A stretch of DNA of 35,950 nt from Nonomuraea terrae (lineage in GTDB: Bacteria; Actinomycetota; Actinomycetes; Streptosporangiales; Streptosporangiaceae): assembly GCF_004348995.1 (NCBI RefSeq), contig NZ_SMKQ01000075.1, forward strand, positions 1-35,950. The letters run 5' to 3'. Below are positions 24,042 to 35,144 of the stretch, in pieces. The notes below the pieces were generated by a model, which was given only the letters and a program-made list of their open reading frames with translations, did no database searches and was not told the DNA's origin. Each line of letters opens with the position of its first letter. The first letter of the stretch is position 1. The position numbers and the translations under genes are program-made.

Positions 24042-24604
24042 GCCTCTTCCTCCCGCTTGCGGGGGAAGCCCCCGACCCAGATGTAGACCTGCCTGGCCTC
24101 CGGCTCGCCCGCGTGACGCGCGGCCAGCTCGGCCAGCAACTCCTCGGCGCGCGCCGCGAACTCGGCCAGCGCGGCCGGCGGCAGTTCATGGACGTGGTCG
24201 CTCATGCCGGCCGCCTCCACCCACTCGGGCGCCCACTCGCCCTCGTCGAACTCCTCGATCGCCCGCGCCAGATGGTCGGCCTGCCGCAGCCGCAAGACCC
24301 TGACCGCCTCGCGGCCCTCGGCCGTGCCGTAGAGCTCGCGGCTGTTCCACGACGTGTAGCGGTGGCGGGCCCGCCAGCGGCGCTCACGGCCGTCGCGCCG
24401 GTCGGGGTCCTCCTCGATGAAGCCGTGCCTGAACAGCTCGCGCAGGTGGTAGCTGGTCGAGCCGGAGCTCTCCGCGACCTTGCGGCCGAGCTCGCTCGCG
24501 GTGGCCGGGCCGTCGGCGCGCAGCAGGCCGAGCAGCCTGGCCCGCAGCGGGTGGGCGACCGCTTTGAGCACCTGCGGGTCGCTGATCCTGTAGCGGTCCT
24601 CCAT
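24038..24604 (-). CDS. Winged-helix (ArsR/HTH_20-type) regulator of the MFS gene
   Basis: A 188-residue regulator. Residues about 8-75 make a winged helix: DPQVLKAVAHPLRARLLGLL, ATASELGRKVAESSGSTSYH as the helix-turn-helix, LRELFRHGFIEEDPDRRDGR as helix and wing. The rest is helical and may sense a ligand. ATG 24604 is chosen because TAGTCT ends seven bases before it; TTG 24625 would fall within the promoter. It is co-transcribed with the MFS exporter (GTGA overlap) and divergent from the B3/B4 protein gene. A large dyad in the shared promoter region is the likely binding site. Confidence 0.87.
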   Translation of the reverse strand: MEDRYRISDPQVLKAVAHPLRARLLGLLRADGPATASELGRKVAESSGSTSYHLRELFRHGFIEEDPDRRDGRERRWRARHRYTSWNSRELYGTAEGREAVRVLRLRQADHLARAIEEFDEGEWAPEWVEAAGMSDHVHELPPAALAEFAARAEELLAELAARHAGEPEARQVYIWVGGFPRKREEEA

Positions 24605-24678
24605 GCGGCCGAGACTAAACCACAAAGGGAATTTTGCAAAGTATCCTTTGCGGTTTTCCGGCTCCTAGACTGGGGGTC
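24605..24678. promoter_or_regulatory. Divergent promoter with a 12-bp dyad between regulator and B3/B4 gene
   Basis: AAACCACAAAGG (24617-24628) and CCTTTGCGGTTT (24645-24656) form an inverted repeat with 11 of 12 matching pairs and 16 bases between. A second, nested dyad GCAAAG-TATC-CTTTGC covers 24636-24651. Minus strand: TTTGCA (24640-24635), 17 bases, TAGTCT (24617-24612), seven bases, ATG 24604. Plus strand: TAGACT (24666-24671), seven bases, ATG 24679. A bound regulator would cover the minus-strand promoter. Confidence 0.65.
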
Positions 24679-25323
24679 ATGCTCGACGACATCTGGGTGG
24701 ACGACGCGGTCTTCGCCCTCCGCCCCGACTTCGCGGTCCTCGTGATGACCGCCCACGGCCTGCGCAACGGGCCCACCGACGACCGCTCCCGCGCCTGGCT
24801 GGCCGAGGCGTCGGCGTGCGAGGTCCAGACGGACAAGATCGACGCCTGGAAGGACGCCTACCGCGGGTTCGGGGCCAAGCCGCAGCGCACCCGGCCCTCG
24901 GTCGACGCGCTCACCCGGCGGATGCCGCTGCCCGAGATCAACCAGGCGGTCGACGCGTACAACTCGATCAGCGTCAAGCACGCGCTGCCCATCGGCGGCG
25001 AGGACCTCGACCACTACGCCGGCCCCGCGCGGCTGGTGCGGGCCACCGGCGACGAGGCGTCGGAGGAGGCGCTCGGTCAGCCGGATCCCGGCGAGGTGAT
25101 CTGGCGCGACGACCTCGGCGTCACCTGCCGCCGGTGGAACTGGCGCCAGGTGGCGCGCACCCGCCTCACCGAGGAGACCACCAACGCGATCTTCCTGCTC
25201 GAACGCCTGGAGCCCATGTCACTGGAGGAGCTCAAGCAGGCGGGCGAGGAACTGGCCGACCTTCTGTCCGAGTTGTCGCCAGAGGTGCGGATCAGTAGCA
25301 GATTGCTATCGGACGGGAAATAA
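24679..25323 (+). CDS. B3/B4 tRNA-binding-domain protein (PheRS-beta editing-like)
   Basis: A 214-residue stand-alone B3/B4 domain, the fold that serves in phenylalanyl-tRNA synthetase beta as the editing site. Typical pieces are RPSVDALTRRMPLPEINQAVDAYN, SISVKHALPIGGEDLDHYAG, GEVIWRDDLGVTCRRWNWRQ and ETTNAIFLLERL. No catalytic synthetase domain is present. Stand-alone members may clear mischarged tRNA or bind amino-acid-like ligands; the role is not established. The ATG 24679 start lies seven bases behind TAGACT. It shares its promoter region with the regulator of an exporter, which may mean common control. Confidence 0.82.
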   Translation: MLDDIWVDDAVFALRPDFAVLVMTAHGLRNGPTDDRSRAWLAEASACEVQTDKIDAWKDAYRGFGAKPQRTRPSVDALTRRMPLPEINQAVDAYNSISVKHALPIGGEDLDHYAGPARLVRATGDEASEEALGQPDPGEVIWRDDLGVTCRRWNWRQVARTRLTEETTNAIFLLERLEPMSLEELKQAGEELADLLSELSPEVRISSRLLSDGK

Positions 25324-25527
25324 ACCCACGGACGTACCGTTGATACCAAAGAGTAATAAATGCGGCACCACCCGGATTGACTAGGGAGGCGTGACCTCTT
25401 CGCACGGTCCTGAGAGGATCGTTCGAGGCGGCGCGTGCTCTTCGGCGCGCGGTGCCGCTTTGGGCGAGTAGCCTTGGACAGGTTCTCTAACATCAACGCC
25501 GATCTGCGGAAGAGGGCGATTTCCGCC
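25324..25527 (+). promoter_or_regulatory. Upstream region of kgd with leader hairpins
   Basis: A 204-base gap. A stem of eight pairs (one G-T) with loop GAG lies at 25404-25422, and GCGGC/GCCGC can close a larger loop near 25431-25464. TAGCCT (25469-25474) is a possible -10 about 55 bases before the GTG start, without a clear -35. TTGACT at 25377-25382 could serve a promoter further upstream. I see no gene in the gap. Confidence 0.4.
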
Positions 25528-29205
<3,678 letters not shown>

Positions 29206-29212
29206 TCCACCA

Positions 29213-29248
29213 CGGCGAGCCCCCGGCACCGCGGCCGGGGGCTCGCCG
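29213..29248 (+). terminator. Strong intrinsic terminator of kgd
   Basis: A perfect 15-bp stem: CGGCGAGCCCCCGGC (29213-29227) and GCCGGGGGCTCGCCG (29234-29248), loop ACCGCG, followed by TTTT within three bases. It starts eight bases after the kgd stop codon and separates kgd from the DUF6104 gene. Confidence 0.9.
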
Positions 29249-29319
29249 CTTTTCTGACCAGGCCGTCCGGCAGGCTAAAGTCAGGCGGGCACGTCTTGCG
29301 GAAGGAACGGAAAACAGCG

Positions 29320-29496
29320 ATGTACTTCACCGATCGGGGGATCGAGGAGCTGGTCGAACGGCGCGGCGAGGAGGAGGTCAGCCTCCTGTGGCTCAGTGAG
29401 CGCCTGCGCGAGTTCATCGACCTCAACCCCGAGTTCGAGACGCCGATCGAGCGCCTGGCCACCTGGCTGGCCCGCCTCGACGACGAGGACGACTGA
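29320..29496 (+). CDS. DUF6104 family microprotein
   Basis: A 58-residue acidic protein, MYFTDRGIEELVERRGEEE at the start and PIERLATWLARLDDEDD at the end, with LLWLSERLREFIDLNPEFE between. I recognise this as the DUF6104 family, commonly found just behind kgd in actinomycetes. It has no signal peptide or membrane segment and is probably two or three helices. ATG 29320 is fixed by the family start; GGAAGGAA lies some 13 bases upstream, a loose spacing. The strong kgd terminator is between them, so it needs read-through or its own promoter. Function unknown; association with kgd is by position only. Confidence 0.85.
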   Translation: MYFTDRGIEELVERRGEEEVSLLWLSERLREFIDLNPEFETPIERLATWLARLDDEDD

Positions 29497-29536
29497 CCTT
29501 CGGCCTCATCTGCCACGAGCACGACCCGGACGCATA

Positions 29537-29574
29537 ACGCGATACATCTTGAGTTTCCCTTCAACGCGACATAT
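29537..29574 (+). promoter_or_regulatory. Repeats upstream of the DUF4097-PadR operon
   Basis: ACGCGATACAT (29537-29547) and ACGCGACATAT (29564-29574) share the ACGCGA core with 27-base spacing; CGATA (29540-29544) and TATCG (29572-29576) also face each other. The AT-rich, ATAC/ATAT-containing half sites resemble PadR-type operators. TAGGGA (29586-29591) could be a -10. Autoregulation by the PadR protein two genes on is inferred. Confidence 0.4.
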
Positions 29575-29616
29575 CGTGTTTTGTGTAGGGACGTGTCGCC
29601 GAGAAGGGCGGGGAAC

Positions 29617-30420
29617 ATGCAGCAATGGACCATCGACGAGCCCGAGCACCTCACGTTCGGCGACGTGACGTCGCTCGACGTCCGCATCGTCTCCGGCCGC
29701 CTCGACGTGCTGGCGGGCGAGGGCCCGCCCACGCTGGAGATCGCCGAGATCGACTCGGTCTCCCCGCTGCTGGTCACGTACGACGAGGACGCCCGGGCGC
29801 TGACCGTCGCCTACCGCGACCTCACCTGGGACGGCATGCTCGGCTGGCTCCGCCGCGACCGGCGCCGCACGGTGCTGTCCATCTCCGTGCCCAAGACCTG
29901 CAAGGTCAAGGCCGGCGTGGTGTCGGCGCCCGCGCTCGTGGCCGGGTTCGAGCGGATGGCCCACGTCAAGAGCGTCTCCGGCGACATCGTGCTCGACGGG
30001 GTCAGCGGCGACGTGGCCGCCAACACCGTCTCGGGCGCCGTCGAGAGCCGCGCGATGGACGGCGACCTGTCGTTCAACAGCGTCTCCGGCGACCTGACCG
30101 TGGCCGACGGCACACCGCACCGGCTGCGCGCCAAAACCGTCTCCGGCCGCATCGTGACCGACCTGGCGCTGCGGCCGACGGCCCACGTGACGTTCAGCAG
30201 CGTGTCGGGTGACATCCTGGTGAGGCTGCCCGAGAACACCGACGCCGACGTCACCGCCAGAGCCACCTCCGGCAGGCTGATCAGCGCGTTCGACGAACTG
30301 TCCAACACGAGCAGCCCTGGCACCCGAACGATGTCGGGCCGGCTGGGCGGCGGCATGGCCTCCCTCTCGGCCACCACGGTCTCCGGCGAGGTCACGCTGC
30401 TCAAGGGAGAAAAAGAATGA
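29617..30420 (+). CDS. DUF4097 family beta-repeat protein
   Basis: A 267-residue protein whose C-terminal two-thirds (about 100-265) repeat a short motif: VKSVSGDIVL, GVSGDVAAN, TVSGAVES, NSVSGDLTVA, KTVSGRIVTD, SSVSGDILVR, ATSGRLIS and TTVSGEVTLL. The 17-25-residue spacing predicts a beta-helix or stacked sheet, as in DUF4097 adhesin-like proteins. No signal peptide or membrane helix is visible, so it seems cytoplasmic, unlike many relatives. ATG 29617 has a purine-rich GAAGGGCGGGGAA upstream. Its stop overlaps the PadR start (ATGA). It may be a ligand or co-regulator for the PadR protein; function unknown. Confidence 0.8.
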   Translation: MQQWTIDEPEHLTFGDVTSLDVRIVSGRLDVLAGEGPPTLEIAEIDSVSPLLVTYDEDARALTVAYRDLTWDGMLGWLRRDRRRTVLSISVPKTCKVKAGVVSAPALVAGFERMAHVKSVSGDIVLDGVSGDVAANTVSGAVESRAMDGDLSFNSVSGDLTVADGTPHRLRAKTVSGRIVTDLALRPTAHVTFSSVSGDILVRLPENTDADVTARATSGRLISAFDELSNTSSPGTRTMSGRLGGGMASLSATTVSGEVTLLKGEKE

Positions 30421-31154
30421 GCCCTGTCTTCGGTCATGGTCGGCTGCGGCTGTACCTGCTCAAGCTGCTGGAGGAGAGCCCGCGTCACGGGTACGAGGTC
30501 ATCCGGTTGTTGCAGGACCGATTCCTCGGGGTCTACTCGCCCTCGCCCGGCACGATCTACCCGCGTCTGGCCCGCCTGGAGGAGGAGGGGCTGGTGACGC
30601 ACGAGGTGGTCGACGGCAAGAAGGTGTTCTCGATCACCGACAAGGGGCGCGAGGAGCTGAACGACCGGCTTGACGAGCTCAACGACCTGGAGCAGGAGAT
30701 CTCCGCGTCCGTCCGCGACATCGCCCGCGAGGTCAAGGAGGACGTCCGCGACACCGTCAGGTCGTTGCGTGACGAGCTGACGCGGATGGCGAAGGACGTC
30801 CGTACGGGCGTGGGCGACGACGGCCGGCGGCTGCGACGTACGCAGGACGACCTGCGGCGCCTGCGGGAGCAGCAGAAACAGCAGTGGAACGAGCACGCCA
30901 CCGTCTGGCAGGACGAGGGTGAGCGGCTGAGCCGGGAGTGGCGGCGGATCTGGTCGGAGGTGTGGGCCACGCTCGGGGGCGCGCCGCCGAACCGGGCGGA
31001 GCTGGACGCCGAGCTGGGCGAACTGCTGGCCGACTTCGTCGCGGCGGCCCGCACGGAGGCGTCGGACGCGCGGCTGACCCCGGAGAAGCTGGCCGAGCTG
31101 CGCACGACTCTCGACGACGCGACCCGCCGCATCCACGACATCCTCGAACGCTGA
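30417..31154 (+). CDS. PadR family regulator with long coiled-coil C-terminus
   Basis: A 245-residue regulator. The PadR winged helix fills residues about 8-75: LRLYLLKLLEESPRHGYEVI, YSPSPGTIYPRLARLEEEGL and VDGKKVFSITDKGREEL. The following 100 residues are highly charged heptad-like sequence (LDELNDLEQEISASVRDIAR through LREQQKQQWNEHATVW), predicting an extended coiled coil, then a helical tail. Ordinary PadR proteins are 110-180 residues. The ATGA overlap with the DUF4097 gene means coupled synthesis. The coiled coil may dimerise the protein or bind the DUF4097 partner. PadR proteins usually repress transporters or stress genes; the target here is probably its own operon. Confidence 0.88.
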   Translation: MSPVFGHGRLRLYLLKLLEESPRHGYEVIRLLQDRFLGVYSPSPGTIYPRLARLEEEGLVTHEVVDGKKVFSITDKGREELNDRLDELNDLEQEISASVRDIAREVKEDVRDTVRSLRDELTRMAKDVRTGVGDDGRRLRRTQDDLRRLREQQKQQWNEHATVWQDEGERLSREWRRIWSEVWATLGGAPPNRAELDAELGELLADFVAAARTEASDARLTPEKLAELRTTLDDATRRIHDILER

Positions 31155-31191
31155 CGTGTGGCGGCGGGCGACGAAACGGGCGAACTCCCCC

Positions 31192-31278
31192 GCCCGGCGC
31201 GCGCCGGGCCAGTGCGTCGAGCCTGGGCCGAAAGGCTCCATGATGATGGCCGCCTCCCAGGTGCATCACCCAGGAGGC
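31192..31278. terminator. Cluster of three hairpins between convergent genes
   Basis: First, an 18-bp perfect palindrome GCCCGGCGCGCGCCGGGC (31192-31209). Second, GAGCCT (31219-31224) with AGGCTC (31233-31238). Third, a long stem at 31252-31278: GCCTCC with GGAGGC and GGTG with CACC, around a two-by-two internal loop; the plus-strand run TAATTTT follows at about 31286. They probably stop the PadR operon and the opposing MDR gene. Confidence 0.6.
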
Positions 31279-31300
31279 CCATCAGTAATTTTCCGCTTGT

Positions 31301-32257
31301 TCAGCGCGTGAAGACGATTTTTCCGAAAATGTCGCCCTCAGCCATCGCCGCGAACCCGTCCCGCGCCTCGCTCATCGGCAGCACCCGGTCGATCTCGGGC
31401 CGCAGCCCGGTCTGCTCCAGGAACACCGCCAGCCGCTGCAGCTGGTCGCGCGTGCCCATGGTCGAGCCGACCACCGACAACTGCAGGAAGAACACCCGGT
31501 TGAGGTCGGCCGGCGGAACCGCGCCGGTGGTCGCCCCGGAGACGACGATCCGACCGCCCGGCCTGAGCGACTTGAGCGAATGGTCCCAGGTGGCCTGCCC
31601 GACCGTCTCCATGACGGCGTCCACCCGCTCGGGCAGCCGCGCGCCCGGCTCGAAGACCTGGTCGGCGCCGAGCCGCTTGGCGCGTTCGCGCTTGGCCTCC
31701 GACCGGCTGGTGGCCCACATTCGGTAACCGGCCGCGCGGCCGAGCGCGATCAGCGCGGTGGCGACCCCGCCGCCCGCGCCCTGCACGAGCACGGTCGCGC
31801 CGGGCTGCAGCCCGGCCTTGTCGAAGAGCATCCGGTACGCGGTCAGCCACGCCGTCGGCAGGCAGGCCGCGTGCTCGAAGCTCAGACCGGCGGGCTTGGG
31901 CACCAGGTTGCCGCGCGGCACGGCGACGCGATCGGCGAACGTGCCGTCGTACTGCTCCGACAGCAGCGACCGTCGCGGGTCGAGCGTCTCGTCGCCGCCG
32001 GAGCCGATCACGGCGTGCACGATGACCTCGTTGCCGTCCTCGTCGACGCCGGCGGCGTCGCAGCCGAGCACGATGGGCAGCCGGTCCTTCCTGATGCCGA
32101 CGCCTTTGAGCGTCCACAGGTCGTGGTGGTTGAGTGCGGCGGCGCGTACGGTGACGGTCGTCCAGCCGTCCGGCGGCTCGGGATCGGGGTGCTCGCCGAG
32201 CGTCAGTCCGGCGAGCGGGTTGTCGGGATCGGTCTGGGTGGCGGTTACGGCGAACAT
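31301..32257 (-). CDS. Medium-chain dehydrogenase/quinone-reductase-like oxidoreductase
   Basis: A 318-residue MDR protein of the quinone oxidoreductase branch. The N-terminal catalytic-type domain has VRAAALNHHDLWTLKG and PIVLGCDAAGV; the Rossmann part has GATVLVQGAGGGVATALIALG and MWATSRSEAKRERAKRLGAD, where Ser/Arg after strand 2 favours NADPH. The cysteine set for structural zinc is absent, so despite its family label it probably works without zinc. ATG 32257 is six bases behind TAAGGT (32269-32264), a leaderless start. It is monocistronic between convergent hairpins and its promoter. Likely reduces enones or quinones; substrate unknown. Confidence 0.88.
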   Translation of the reverse strand: MFAVTATQTDPDNPLAGLTLGEHPDPEPPDGWTTVTVRAAALNHHDLWTLKGVGIRKDRLPIVLGCDAAGVDEDGNEVIVHAVIGSGGDETLDPRRSLLSEQYDGTFADRVAVPRGNLVPKPAGLSFEHAACLPTAWLTAYRMLFDKAGLQPGATVLVQGAGGGVATALIALGRAAGYRMWATSRSEAKRERAKRLGADQVFEPGARLPERVDAVMETVGQATWDHSLKSLRPGGRIVVSGATTGAVPPADLNRVFFLQLSVVGSTMGTRDQLQRLAVFLEQTGLRPEIDRVLPMSEARDGFAAMAEGDIFGKIVFTR

Positions 32258-32263
32258 GGCCGC

Positions 32264-32269
32264 ACCTTA
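32264..32269 (-). promoter_or_regulatory. -10 box of the MDR gene, leaderless
   Basis: TAAGGT on the minus strand lies exactly six bases before ATG 32257. No convincing -35 is seen at the usual distance. Spacing predicts an mRNA starting at or next to the start codon. Confidence 0.5.
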
Positions 32270-32306
32270 CTTCAGCGTGATCGATCTCCCCATGACCGGC
32301 CGTCCG

Positions 32307-33248
32307 TCATTTCATGGTGACCCGGATGCCGTCGATGGCCCTGGCCCGGAACGACTCGGGCCCGGTCGCGGCCACCAGCACGTCGCCCCGGCAGACCATG
32401 TCGGTCGGCCGGCCGCGTACCTCGATCACGTCGGGCGCCTCGGCCTCCTCGTCGCAGCCGGGCGTGGGCACGAGCGCCACCATCTCCCCCAGGCCACCGC
32501 CGAACCACAGCTGCGGCCCGACCGGGTCGTTCCGCACGACGTCGCCTGGCGAGGCGAGCCGCACTCCCCCGCCGGCCGACAGCACGAGGTAGCCGTCCTC
32601 GGTGACGCGGCCCTGGAGGTTCTCGGCGAGGTCGACGCGCTGGTCGAACGTCAGGCCCTCTCCCCGGTCGTACATCGCCAGCCGCCACGACCCGAAGGAG
32701 AACAGCATCACCTGCCCGTACATGCCGCTGCCCGCCTGGCGCGGCCACAGGGTCACGTTGTCGGCGTAGTTCCTGATGGGCTCGCCACCTCGGGTGATCT
32801 CGGCCTCGCCACCGTACGGGGCGACGAACTCACGGAGCCTGTCGTCGATCCAGGCGCCCTGGAACGGCCGCGACCCCATCTCGTCGAGTGCGAGCTCGGC
32901 CGGGTAGCGCACGTCGGCGCGGGCGCCGTCGGGGAAGACCACCCGCAGGACCTCGTCGTCGCCCTTGGCGGTGCCGGGGACGGTGAGGAGGTTCGGCGCG
33001 GCATCGACGCGGGTGATCGTCCTGATGGGCTCGGGGGTCCTCGTCCGCCGGGGCGTCGGCGCGGCCGGGGCCGGGTCCACGGCGCCCGGCTCGGCGACCC
33101 TCCGCTCCGCGGGCTCGGCCACAGGGTCGCGGCTGGTGAGCAGGCTGATCGCCGGGATCAGCAGCAGCGCCAGGACCACCACCAGCCCGACCCACCGGCG
33201 ACGGCCGTCGCGCTCGCCTGCCTCGATGACGTCGAACTGGTCCGTCAC
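32307..33248 (-). CDS. Membrane-anchored extracytoplasmic protein of unknown function
   Basis: A 313-residue protein I cannot assign to a family. Residues about 19-38 (WVGLVVVLALLLIPAISLL) form one membrane helix after a charged N-terminus, so the rest should face outside. A Pro/Arg/Thr/Ala linker (about 44-75) leads to a mostly beta domain with motifs RYPAELALDEMGSRPFQGAW, LWPRQAGSGMYGQ and DGYLVLSAGGGVRLASPGDV. Two cysteines (PTPGCDEEAE, TDMVCRGD) could form a disulfide. GTG 33248 has GAGGAA six bases upstream. The domain resembles no protease or sigma-factor regulator I know. It may be a cell-envelope sensor or stabilising protein. Confidence 0.7.
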   Translation of the reverse strand: MTDQFDVIEAGERDGRRRWVGLVVVLALLLIPAISLLTSRDPVAEPAERRVAEPGAVDPAPAAPTPRRTRTPEPIRTITRVDAAPNLLTVPGTAKGDDEVLRVVFPDGARADVRYPAELALDEMGSRPFQGAWIDDRLREFVAPYGGEAEITRGGEPIRNYADNVTLWPRQAGSGMYGQVMLFSFGSWRLAMYDRGEGLTFDQRVDLAENLQGRVTEDGYLVLSAGGGVRLASPGDVVRNDPVGPQLWFGGGLGEMVALVPTPGCDEEAEAPDVIEVRGRPTDMVCRGDVLVAATGPESFRARAIDGIRVTMK

Positions 33249-33687
33249 GCCGTTCCTCAGTCCGAGTAGTGCCGAATTGTGCGCTTCGCGTCCAGTTCAT
33301 TTGACCGGGGACCTCACGCGCAAGCCCCGGAGCCGTGGCGGTACGTCACGAAATCACAACCTGGGCGCGCGGGACCGCCGTGATCGTCGGAGCCGCGGAG
33401 AGCAGTGTGACAGGCGATATCGTGCGTGGCGGCGGCTGCGGAGTGGCGTCTGATAAACACTGTTACCACTGGTGTCACAGAAATTCGACAGACGCTCTGA
33501 CCTGCTTAGATGCCAATCAAGAATACATGCGTATTCGCTATTTCTATAACGGAATGGAACCGGCCCATGCTTTTTCACGTCGCTTCCTGGCCGCGCGATT
33601 GCGCCATTCATTAACGTTCCGAGCGTTTTCCTGGCCCACCGGGGCGCAGTCCCCCGCTCTGGGCCGCCGAAAGCTGAGAGGAGCTCC
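33249..33687 (+). promoter_or_regulatory. Long leader region before the first protease, with inverted repeats
   Basis: A 439-base gene-free region. GCGTCTG (33446-33452) and CAGACGC (33489-33495) form a perfect 7-bp stem enclosing 36 bases, inside which ACAC and GTGT can pair. Then GAATAC-ATGC-GTATTC (33521-33536) is a perfect dyad. The stretch 33450-33620 is clearly richer in A/T than its surroundings. TATAAC (33545-33550) could be a -10. The gene's SD GAGAGGAG lies at 33676-33683. An open frame on each strand crosses the gap without any domain. Confidence 0.45.
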
Positions 33688-34806
33688 ATGCAATCCCGAG
33701 CAAGGCGCACCGCCATCCCGCTCGCCGGCCTCGCGGCCGTCGCCATGACAGCGGGTACGGTCACCGGCGCCGCCAACGCGGCCGCACCCTCCGACATCGT
33801 GTCCAAGAACGCCGCGACCCCCGCGGAGCAGGCCGTCCAGTTCTGGACGCCCGACCGCGTCAAGAAGGCCACCGACTACGACGCCGCCCTCGACATGTCC
33901 ACCAAGGGCATCAAGGCCAGTGCCGACAAGCCCGACGGCCCGCCCGGGTCCGTGCCGCCGAGCGGCGCGCAGAAGACCACGGCGAAGAAGAGCAAGCAGG
34001 TCAACCTGCCCAACACGGTCGGCCGCGTGTTCTTCACGCTGCCGAGGACCGACCCCCGCGACCCGAAGAACTGGCGTTACTGCTCGGCCACCTCGGTGCA
34101 GAGCAAGTACCGCAACCTCGTGGCGACCTCCGCCCACTGCGTCTACGACACCAAGAAGAACACCTTCTACGACAACTGGGTCTTCATCCCGTCGTACTGG
34201 GACGGTGACAACGCCTGGAACGGCAAGGCGCCCTACGGCATCTACGCCGCCAAGACGTTCAACGCCCACGACGACTTCGTGGTGAAGGAGGACTTCGACT
34301 ACGACTACGCGTTCGTCAACGTCTACAACGGGATCAAGGTCCAGTGGGAGAAGGTCGGCGGCCGCTGGCAGTGGACCAAGAAGAACGTCGGCCGACTCGG
34401 TGACAACGTCGGCGGTCAGGGCTTCACCTGGAACAGGAACCCGAAGGCGAACGTCTTCTCGTTCGGCTACCCGGCCGGCGAGCACCCCGACGGCGACAAG
34501 CCGTACACGGGCCGCACGATGAAGTGGTGCTACGGCACGACCAAGCCGATGCCGGAGGCCAAGAAGTACAACCTGCAGGAGCACGTCGGCTTCAAGTGCG
34601 CCTTCACCGCGGGCGCGAGCGGCGGACCGTTCCTCTACCAGTACAAGAGCGCCTCGCGCACCGGCTACCTCGTCGGCGTCAACAGCATCGCCTGGGACAC
34701 CGACGGCAACGACCGCTACGACCACATCTCCTCGCCGTACTTCAACGGCGACACCTACAACGTCTACAAGGCCGCCGCCAACCGGTGGACCGGCAACATG
34801 CCGTGA
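33688..34806 (+). CDS. Secreted trypsin-like serine protease
   Basis: A 372-residue exported S1-type (trypsin/V8-like) peptidase. A signal peptide spans residues 1-32 (RARR, then a hydrophobic core, then GAANAAAP). A propeptide of about 70 residues carries FWTPDRVKKA. Catalytic residues are H150 (ATSAHCVYD), D206 (DYDYAFVNV) and S311 (TAGASGGPF). Cysteines C132/C151 and C281/C304 fit the usual disulfides. GFTWNRNPKANVFSFGYPAG is characteristic of this actinobacterial subgroup. ATG 33688 has GAGAGGAG upstream. A paralogue follows 338 bases later. It probably degrades extracellular protein, matured by removal of the propeptide. Confidence 0.93.
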   Translation: MQSRARRTAIPLAGLAAVAMTAGTVTGAANAAAPSDIVSKNAATPAEQAVQFWTPDRVKKATDYDAALDMSTKGIKASADKPDGPPGSVPPSGAQKTTAKKSKQVNLPNTVGRVFFTLPRTDPRDPKNWRYCSATSVQSKYRNLVATSAHCVYDTKKNTFYDNWVFIPSYWDGDNAWNGKAPYGIYAAKTFNAHDDFVVKEDFDYDYAFVNVYNGIKVQWEKVGGRWQWTKKNVGRLGDNVGGQGFTWNRNPKANVFSFGYPAGEHPDGDKPYTGRTMKWCYGTTKPMPEAKKYNLQEHVGFKCAFTAGASGGPFLYQYKSASRTGYLVGVNSIAWDTDGNDRYDHISSPYFNGDTYNVYKAAANRWTGNMP

Positions 34807-34822
34807 TCGACGCGGCCCCTCT

Positions 34823-34851
34823 GGCCCCGGCTCCCCCTGGGATCCGGGGCC
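34823..34851 (+). terminator. Hairpin terminator of the first protease
   Basis: GGCCCCGG (34823-34830) and CCGGGGCC (34844-34851) form a perfect 8-bp stem 17 bases after the stop codon, with a 13-base loop that can pair further. Only two T's follow. Confidence 0.6.
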
Positions 34852-35144
34852 TTCCGCCACTCGGCGAATGGCGACCGAGACGTGGCGTACGACACGCTGG
34901 AGCGGTCCGGAAAGCGGTGCGGAATGGCGCCGATTCGCGCGCCAAGTATCCCCCGAAAACCCGCTTCGACCTGGGGAAACATCACCCCTCTAAAGATCAC
35001 TGACGGGTGCCGCGAGTGGCGGGCTGACACCGTCCTTATAGTTGCCCCGGCACTCTAGATCAGGTAACGAATCTCTATCCAAGCTGCAATAAGCTCTGCC
35101 CATCTGGAAAAATCCTCCCTTACGACCCAAAAGAAAGGCAATTG
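34852..35144 (+). promoter_or_regulatory. Upstream region of the second protease
   Basis: Gene-free, about 290 bases. TATAGT (35037-35042) is a good -10 without a clear -35, some 100 bases before the ATG. GCGAGTGGCG..CTGACA near 35012-35028 resembles GCGGAGTGGCG.CTGATA before the first protease (about 33438-33454), a possible shared site. The SD GAAAGG lies at 35133-35138. Confidence 0.4.

Noticed and set aside
33354..33872. A 172-residue minus-strand frame over the protease leader
   Set aside because: Runs into the protease gene antisense, no start context or domain.
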